A stretch of DNA of 64,000 nt, taken from assembly GCA_964392665.1 (NCBI GenBank), contig CAYMQB010000006.1, positions 25,597 to 89,596 on the forward strand, given 5' to 3'. This DNA is from CAYMQB01 sp964392665. GTDB taxonomy: Bacteria; Hydrothermota; E44-bin80. The notes beneath the pieces are model-generated. The model did no database searches. It had not been told where the DNA came from and saw only the letters and a list, made by a program, of their open reading frames with translations. The position numbers and the translations under genes are program-made. This document shows, one piece after another, positions 59,501 to 64,000 of the stretch. Numbering within the stretch: the stretch's first letter is position 1; each line of letters begins with the position of its first letter.

Positions 59501-60137
59501 TATTTACGAAGACATGGGAGAATATGAAAAAGCGAGAAAACACTGCAAGCAATCCATCGAAATTTCAGAGCAGTCAAAGGATCAGCACATGTTGGGTGTG
59601 GCATACTTTAATCTTGGAAACATCCATAGAGCTGCGGGTGACTTTAAGAAAGCCAGAGATTATTTTGTTAAGTCCAATATTATCTTAAAGGCAATAGTGG
59701 AGAAAATGGAAGACAAGCAGGAAGTGTTGAATACCCTTATTATGTTAGGAGAGTTGAACCTTAAATCTGCTCTACTGTCAGAGGATATGCAAGTAAAAGG
59801 TTTAACAAAAGATGCTCTTGAATATATCTCTAGGGCATTGAACATTACAGAGAAATTGGATTCGAAAATTGCGAAGGCTCAGTGTTATGTTATTTATGGA
59901 CAAATATATGCCAGTATGTCTAACTTCAAGCAAGCCGAAAAGCATTTCAGCGAGGGAATCCGAATGCTTCAAGAGTTAAGTCAAAAGAAACTACTTGCCG
60001 ATTCTTATTTCGAATATGCAAAAATACTGACTGAGAAAGCAAAAAAATCTGAAGATATGAAGCAGTTAACAGATAGATATTCAACCGTCGCAAAGAAACT
60101 CTACAACGAACTCGGTATAGAATTCAAGAAAAAGTAA
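56544..60137 (+). CDS. Class III adenylate cyclase domain fused to AAA ATPase and TPR array
   Basis: 1197 residues. Cyclase domain (about 8-190): metal Asp17 in LFADISGFT, Lys57 and Asp61 in HKYQGDSVIAFFGFP, Thr133 in the base-recognition position, and Asn140 and Arg144 in GDAVNLASR. All key residues are present, and the Lys/Thr pair favours ATP as substrate (cAMP product). A STAND/AAA ATPase (about 210-620) has Walker A GPAGIGKT at 239-246 and Walker B LCLFCEDYHWID. About ten or more TPR units (about 640-1190) end the protein. Soluble. This plan is known for large cyclase-ATPase-TPR proteins; the ligand of the TPR array is unknown. Confidence 0.9.
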   Translation: MSSNSDERRNLIILFADISGFTRLSSKLDPEDVQEVASTCFEYLNKPIIAQGGTIHKYQGDSVIAFFGFPKAHEDDPERAVRVSLEMLDLMPEINKALLRKLKSETNIGLHVGVNMGTVVLGEIGSKEKKEYTIMGDAVNLASRFNDVAQMGEVIVSEKVFLMTRYLFDYKVLAPVFLKGIDKAISIFRPLNIKEKPENKRGVEGLYSPLVGRDEELKVIKAQLERIGKGKTSILFILGPAGIGKTRLQNEVKKLIVRLKLSVKAIESHCLSCGETTPYLPFLQILSQIFKVNELDSRETTKEKIKKRMKGILPLIFEEFLPYLYYLFSIPVSGELEEKIKYLDAQTLRKQIFMSIKKVFETLGKDKALCLFCEDYHWIDNESLQLLKFLFDSPQPIGLSFIGLSRIEKEKEPFKTKEELKRMLGSNYREVHLKPLNPDASNQLIVNLLNISDIPQNLKERILSRAEGNPFYVEEIIRSLIDSRILKYSSGVWQINTSSITGKVRNFPDIEIPDSIQGVIRARLDKLESDMKTMLEYAAIIGRTFRSAILEQTFGKDRLIVSLNLVVLEEYEYIEKIRNEPEPEYTFKHPMLHEVIYNAILKKARRKMHKETAMVIEKMYVGRLDDLTELLAYQYGKSDSTEKAIEWVKKAAQKARDRFANDEAIKLFSQLIEIAGHDIEKYRSVICDAYGDLGTIHTLKGENEYALECYEEMLTQAGDNKIMVSEAKRRIAEVYEIIGKWDDALYILEETEKKLSGNSVAEMLGKFEIYNLRSSIFKVKGELDKALESCKKSLDILDSEPLNDSNKVDAIRIKRLRNIGIGSMASVYYTKGEFGKSIRLWESLLKVSLELNDKRRSNTALNNLGAAYFSVGKLDRAVAMYQKSLKISEQVGDKQVLGRTTSNLGVACYLSGDYARAIEHFHKYLTISEEIGDKRGITVTNGNLGISYYNLGNLKLAHEFFLKQLKTAKALGFRQGIAKASTSLAHIYEDMGEYEKARKHCKQSIEISEQSKDQHMLGVAYFNLGNIHRAAGDFKKARDYFVKSNIILKAIVEKMEDKQEVLNTLIMLGELNLKSALLSEDMQVKGLTKDALEYISRALNITEKLDSKIAKAQCYVIYGQIYASMSNFKQAEKHFSEGIRMLQELSQKKLLADSYFEYAKILTEKAKKSEDMKQLTDRYSTVAKKLYNELGIEFKKK

Positions 60138-60299
60138 GTATATCCCTTGTATAATAAAATGCACTGCCAATACCAATATTACGCTGTAGTTCTTTTGACT
60201 TCGTAACTACATATCCTTTATAATTTCCGGAATATTGCCTTCGTTATGGAGCTTTTCTAAAACGAAACCGGATTGGTATCGCCATTTTTTTGCAAAATA
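60123..60299 (-). pseudogene. Possible frameshifted relic of an unidentified gene
   Basis: On the minus strand one frame reads WRYQSGFVLEKLHNEGNIPE and then IIKDM before a stop; the overlapping frame continues GYVVTKSKELQRNIGIGSAF and then YYTRDIL to a TGA at 60123. Both stretches look protein-like and join if one frameshift is assumed near 60205-60215. There is no start codon and a stop lies just upstream (about 60300). No family recognised. It occupies the 275-base gap before the trehalose genes. Confidence 0.3.
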
Positions 60300-60312
60300 T
60301 TACGGAAAAAAC

Positions 60313-60341
60313 TTGACAAATCCATTATTCAAAGATAAAAT
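60313..60341 (+). promoter_or_regulatory. Promoter of the trehalose gene cluster
   Basis: TTGACA (60313-60318), 17-base spacer, TAAAAT (60336-60341). Leader of about 65 bases ending in the Shine-Dalgarno gaaggagg before ATG 60413. Confidence 0.72.
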
Positions 60342-60412
60342 ATTATAACAAAAGTGACTAAAATGGTTGTGTAACATCTAAGAAACAGAAACGAAGGAGG
60401 CTTGAAATTGCT

Positions 60413-62599
60413 ATGCACAGGTTGTTAATCGTTTCGAACAGGTTACCCGTTTCAATTGACAAGACTAAACAGGGTTTGGTGTTCAGAAAAAGCGTTGGTG
60501 GTCTGGCTACCGGTCTAAGTTCTTTCTATAAATCTTACGACAGTCTCTGGATAGGCTGGTGTGGAATACCACTGGAAAAATTGGGAAAAAAAGAAAAGGA
60601 AAACCTTAAGAAAAAATTATTGAATGACTTCAACAGTTTCCCTATATTTCTATCGAGAAGAGATATTGAGATGTATTATTCCGGTTTTTGCAATAAAACT
60701 ATCTGGCCACTTTTTCATAGCTTCACTCAATATGTAGTTTACGACAAAGGATTGTGGAAATCCTACGGTTATGTAAATAGGCTTTTTTACAATGCAATCA
60801 AGGAAATTGCAAAACCTGGTGATATTATATGGGTGCACGACTACCATCTGATGCTCCTTCCTAAATTCATAAAGGAAAATATGCCGGATGTAACCATTGG
60901 TTTTTTCCTTCATATCCCCTTTCCATCTTACGAGATATTTAGATTGCTTCCATGGAGAAAAGAAATTTTAGAGGGTATTTTGTATGCAGACCTAATAGGT
61001 TTTCACACTTATGACTATGTCAGACACTTTCTTTCCAGCGTTCGTCGTATTAAAGGATACGAAAATACTCTGGGTCAGTTGAATATTAAAAACAGAATCG
61101 TAAAAGTGGACAGCTTTCCTATGGGAATAGACTATGAAAAATTTTCTGTTGCCGGGGAAAATCCCAAAATTCAGGATGAAATAAACAGAATCCATAAAAA
61201 GGTTGGGGATCGCCGCATAATTTTATCCATAGACCGCCTGGATTATACAAAGGGTATACTTCAGAGGCTTAAGGCTTTCGACCTTTTTCTCGAGAAAAAT
61301 CCAGAATACAGAAACAAGGTAACTCTTATACTTGTGGCTGTTCCCTCACGCACAAGGGTCGAGCACTACAGGTTACTAAAAAACGAAATGGACGAACTTA
61401 TTGGCAATATCAATGGAAAACATGGAAATATTGGTTGGGTACCCGTATGGTATCTGTACCGTTCTTTGCCCTTCCAGAACCTCGTAGCTCTATACAAAGC
61501 AGCCAATATCGCGCTTATAACCCCTCTAAGAGATGGAATGAATCTAATAGCCAAGGAATTCATAGCTACTAAAAACGATGGCAAAGGCATTTTGATTCTC
61601 AGCGAAATGGCAGGGGCTTCGAACGAGTTAGGAGAGGCAATAATAGTTAACCCGAACGATAGGGAGGAGATTGCAAAAGCCATAAAAAAAGCAATGGTGA
61701 CGTCATACGAAGAACAGAATGAGCGTAATAGAATAATGCAGCGAAGGCTAAAGCGATACAATGTAGTCAGGTGGGCAAATGATTTTATGGGGGGCCTAAG
61801 CAATATCAAAGAACTGCAAAAGGAACTCGAGGATAAATTACTCGTAAATGCGAAGAGGAAGAGATTAATTCGTGATTATGCGAAGGGCAAAGAGCGACTG
61901 ATTTTCTTAGATTACGATGGAACACTTGTTCCATTTGCCGAAAGACCCGAGAATGCAAAACCCGATGTTCGGCTTTTAGGGTTGTTCGAAAAACTTGCGC
62001 ATAACGACAAAAATAATGTCGTGCTTATCAGTGGTCGGAGAAGGCCAACATTGGAGATGTGGTTTAATAACCTCGATGTTGGACTAATTGCGGAGCATGG
62101 TGCCTGGCTCAGAAAGAGTGGAGAGGAGTGGGAAACTATAGAACCATTGAAAAGCGGCTGGAAGAAAAAAATAAAACCACTTCTTGAATTCTATGTGGAT
62201 AGAACCCCTAATACCTTCATCGAAGAAAAGGAATTTGCCTTAGTCTGGCACTACCGAAAGGCTGCTCCCGAATTAGCTATGGTCAGGGTAAGGGAGCTTA
62301 AGGATAACCTCTTGCAACTCATAACCCATCTCAAGCTCGGGGTTCTGGAAGGAAGTAAGGTAATCGAAATCAAGAAAGCCGACATAAACAAAGGTAAGGC
62401 TGCTTTACGATGGATTTCAAGAAAAAAATGGGATTTTATCCTGGGAATCGGAGATGATTGGACGGACGAAGACCTTTTTCAGGCGCTTCCCGACTCGGCA
62501 TACTCCATAAAGGTTGGTCTAGGCTATTCCGAAGCCAAGTTCACTATCGAATCATATAAAGATGTAAGAATATTGTTAAAGGAAATGGGGACATTATGA
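60413..62599 (+). CDS. otsA-otsB: Bifunctional trehalose-6-phosphate synthase/phosphatase (OtsA-OtsB fusion)
   Basis: 728 residues. The GT20 synthase domain (about 1-480) has SNRLPVS, KSVGGLATGL, WVHDYHLMLLPKFI, FLHIPFPSYEIFRLLPWR, LSIDRLDYTKGI and TPLRDGMNLIAKEF. The HAD-type phosphatase domain (about 490-728) has DYDGT at 500-504 and GDDWTDEDLF near residue 685. It converts UDP- or GDP-glucose plus glucose-6-phosphate to trehalose phosphate and then trehalose, a stress protectant. Complete active sites in both halves. The stop overlaps a short ORF; treT follows. Confidence 0.95.
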   Translation: MHRLLIVSNRLPVSIDKTKQGLVFRKSVGGLATGLSSFYKSYDSLWIGWCGIPLEKLGKKEKENLKKKLLNDFNSFPIFLSRRDIEMYYSGFCNKTIWPLFHSFTQYVVYDKGLWKSYGYVNRLFYNAIKEIAKPGDIIWVHDYHLMLLPKFIKENMPDVTIGFFLHIPFPSYEIFRLLPWRKEILEGILYADLIGFHTYDYVRHFLSSVRRIKGYENTLGQLNIKNRIVKVDSFPMGIDYEKFSVAGENPKIQDEINRIHKKVGDRRIILSIDRLDYTKGILQRLKAFDLFLEKNPEYRNKVTLILVAVPSRTRVEHYRLLKNEMDELIGNINGKHGNIGWVPVWYLYRSLPFQNLVALYKAANIALITPLRDGMNLIAKEFIATKNDGKGILILSEMAGASNELGEAIIVNPNDREEIAKAIKKAMVTSYEEQNERNRIMQRRLKRYNVVRWANDFMGGLSNIKELQKELEDKLLVNAKRKRLIRDYAKGKERLIFLDYDGTLVPFAERPENAKPDVRLLGLFEKLAHNDKNNVVLISGRRRPTLEMWFNNLDVGLIAEHGAWLRKSGEEWETIEPLKSGWKKKIKPLLEFYVDRTPNTFIEEKEFALVWHYRKAAPELAMVRVRELKDNLLQLITHLKLGVLEGSKVIEIKKADINKGKAALRWISRKKWDFILGIGDDWTDEDLFQALPDSAYSIKVGLGYSEAKFTIESYKDVRILLKEMGTL

Positions 62600-62667
62600 T
62601 TAAAAATACTATCCTTTTTATTCTATTCATTTTCATCAGCGGATATGGTCGAAAATTACTCACATAA
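62596..62667 (+). CDS. Possible 23-residue hydrophobic peptide between otsAB and treT
   Basis: ATG overlaps the previous stop (ATGA). The peptide MIKNTILFILFIFISGYG plus RKLLT looks like an isolated signal peptide or a small membrane peptide. It may be a real small protein, the truncated start of a lost secreted protein, or a coupling device. Confidence 0.3.
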   Translation: MIKNTILFILFIFISGYGRKLLT

Positions 62668-62700
62668 AAGGATTTATATGAAATTTAAGGGGGCAAAAAT

Positions 62701-63909
62701 ATGCGGACAAGTATCGAGGATTATCGTAGCTTAGTCGACGATAGGGTAATAGGTGAGATTTACCGAAAGGCAAGAAAGCTTTATGGAAAGCACATATTGC
62801 ACATCAATTCTACCTACGAGGGTGGTGGAGTCTCGGAAATGCTCGTTTCTCTTGTCCCCCTTATGAATTACATAGGATTGGAAGCAGGATGGAGAATATT
62901 GCACGGGGACCAGGATTTCTTTACAGTAACGAAGGGATTTCATAATGCGCTTCAGGGTGCGGAATTAAATCTATCCGAATCCAAAAAAAAACTCTATATC
63001 GAAACGAACGAAAGCTTCTCGGTTTTTACCCACATAGACCATGACTTTGTAATTATTCACGACCCACAGCCATTACCAATAATAAAATATTATAACAAAA
63101 GGCAACCATGGATATGGCGATGTCATATAGATTTGACGGAACCCCATTCGGACTTATGGAATTTCCTCAAAGGTTTTATGCTCAGATATGACGAAGTCAT
63201 ATTTTCGAGCGAAAAATACAAAAAGGCAGATTTGCCAATAGAGCAGCGAATAGTATCGCCAGCGATAGACCCCCTGGCACCAAAGAATAGAGCTATCAAA
63301 GAAAAAGATATCCTTAGAATAGCACAACAGCAAAATATTCCTCTGGATAAACCCATCATCTCCCAAGTTGCGAGAATGGACATCTGGAAGGACCCCGAAG
63401 GGCTATTGGATGTATTCGACTTAATAAGAGAGAAAGTGGATTGCAGACTGCTATTCTGCTACAATCTGGCTCCAGATGACCCGGAAGGTGTAAAAATTCA
63501 ATCAAGAGTGCACCGTAAGTCAAGAAAACTTGCGGAAAAAGGCGATATTCTCTTTATTATTGGCAATAACGATACGCTGGTAAATGCCATACAGAGACTT
63601 GCAACCATCATTGTCCAGAAATCAAAAAAAGAGGGCTTCTGTCTTTCGGTTACCGAGGCACTCTGGAAAGAAAAAGTGGTGGTTGCTACGAATGTCGGCG
63701 GAATACCCACTCAAATAACAGATGGCGAGAATGGTTTTTTGGTAGAGCCAACAGATATGAAAGGATTCGCTGATAGAGTCGTTGAATTGCTGAAGAAACC
63801 AAAGTTACGCGAAAAAATGGGTAAAGAGGGAAAAGAAGAAGTAAAAGAAAAATTCCTTATAACCAGACTGTTATCCGATTATCTGGATTTATTCCATAGT
63901 CTACTGTGA
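62701..63909 (+). CDS. treT: Trehalose synthase TreT (GT4 glycosyltransferase)
   Basis: 402 residues. N-terminal block HILHINSTYEGGGVSEML and WRILHGDQDFF are characteristic of the TreT family. The C-terminal GT-B half has SQVARMDIWKDPEGL and the EX7E motif in EGFCLSVTEALW, then NVGGIPTQITDGENGFLV. TreT joins an NDP-glucose to glucose to give trehalose in one reversible step, first known from Thermococcus and Thermotoga. It sits about 100 bases after the OtsA-OtsB fusion, so the operon encodes two independent trehalose routes. A perfect GT4 fold, but a related GT4 enzyme cannot be fully excluded. Nothing is seen in 63910-64000. Confidence 0.88.
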   Translation: MRTSIEDYRSLVDDRVIGEIYRKARKLYGKHILHINSTYEGGGVSEMLVSLVPLMNYIGLEAGWRILHGDQDFFTVTKGFHNALQGAELNLSESKKKLYIETNESFSVFTHIDHDFVIIHDPQPLPIIKYYNKRQPWIWRCHIDLTEPHSDLWNFLKGFMLRYDEVIFSSEKYKKADLPIEQRIVSPAIDPLAPKNRAIKEKDILRIAQQQNIPLDKPIISQVARMDIWKDPEGLLDVFDLIREKVDCRLLFCYNLAPDDPEGVKIQSRVHRKSRKLAEKGDILFIIGNNDTLVNAIQRLATIIVQKSKKEGFCLSVTEALWKEKVVVATNVGGIPTQITDGENGFLVEPTDMKGFADRVVELLKKPKLREKMGKEGKEEVKEKFLITRLLSDYLDLFHSLL

Positions 63910-64000
63910 TTTCGCCTGAAGGGAAGTAGTTCTAAGGGGGTATCAGGGTCAGCTGGTTTATAATAGTCAAGTAGTTTTTTGTCAAATTTTAGTTTTTTAA

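Overview
The window is ordinary chromosomal DNA of a low-GC, Gram-negative (two-membrane) bacterium. Outer-membrane markers are LptF/LptG, a PilQ secretin, a SprA translocon of the type IX secretion system (T9SS) and a secreted protein with a C-terminal T9SS sorting tail. SprA plus sorting tails points to the Fibrobacteres-Chlorobi-Bacteroidetes (FCB) superphylum. The mix of T9SS, type IV pilus genes, very large AAA/TPR signalling proteins and many uncharacterised proteins suggests an uncultured candidate lineage of that group; this placement is inference. No rRNA, tRNA, CRISPR array, integrase or transposase gene was seen.

Layout. 1-247 (-): start of a TPR protein. 505-7500 (+): a coiled-coil lipoprotein and a LysM protein ending at a clear terminator, then phoH, pgpH-like 7TM-HD, ybeY and two CNNM/CBS (CorC-like) proteins. 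7501-7943: repeat-rich gap with a MITE-like element. 7944-9812 (-): SLC13/DASS anion transporter. 10032-14708 (+): small HTH protein followed by pilM, pilN, pilO, pilP and pilQ, with strong promoter and terminator. 14780-18166 (+): GGDEF-AAA-TPR protein. 18205-28462 (-): sprA, a 57-residue two-helix membrane protein, an outer-membrane-like protein, purSL and purQ. 28602-33192 (+): lptF, lptG, dusB and an M23 peptidase. 33317-35356 (-): DUF3857/transglutaminase protein. 35787-37112 (+): B12-binding radical SAM protein. 37288-43959 (-): a Ycf48/BNR-repeat T9SS cargo, a secreted GHL15-like protein, a YfiM/DUF2279-like protein and a 2-hydroxyacid dehydrogenase. 44130-44231: relic of a second T9SS sorting tail. 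44288-49229 (-): a lytic transglycosylase, a 47-codon ORF, an M24 peptidase and rarA. 49345-55219 (-): a divergent nucleotide-cyclase-like protein, valS and a basic protein of unknown function. 55717-60137 (+): membrane protein, 82-residue protein and a class III cyclase-AAA-TPR protein. 60413-63909 (+): fused OtsA-OtsB and TreT, giving two routes to trehalose.

Functional themes. Much of the window concerns the cell envelope (pilus, T9SS, LPS export, murein hydrolases) and nucleotide second messengers. Four genes are predicted to make or break signalling nucleotides: a diguanylate cyclase, a class III cyclase, a divergent cyclase-like protein and a PgpH-type c-di-AMP phosphodiesterase. The GGDEF protein and the class III cyclase share one body plan, a signalling domain followed by an AAA ATPase and a long TPR array, differing mainly in the N-terminal catalytic module. 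The least explained material is the 866-residue cyclase-like protein and, across a gap of about 500 bp, the three-gene cyclase operon at 55717-60137.
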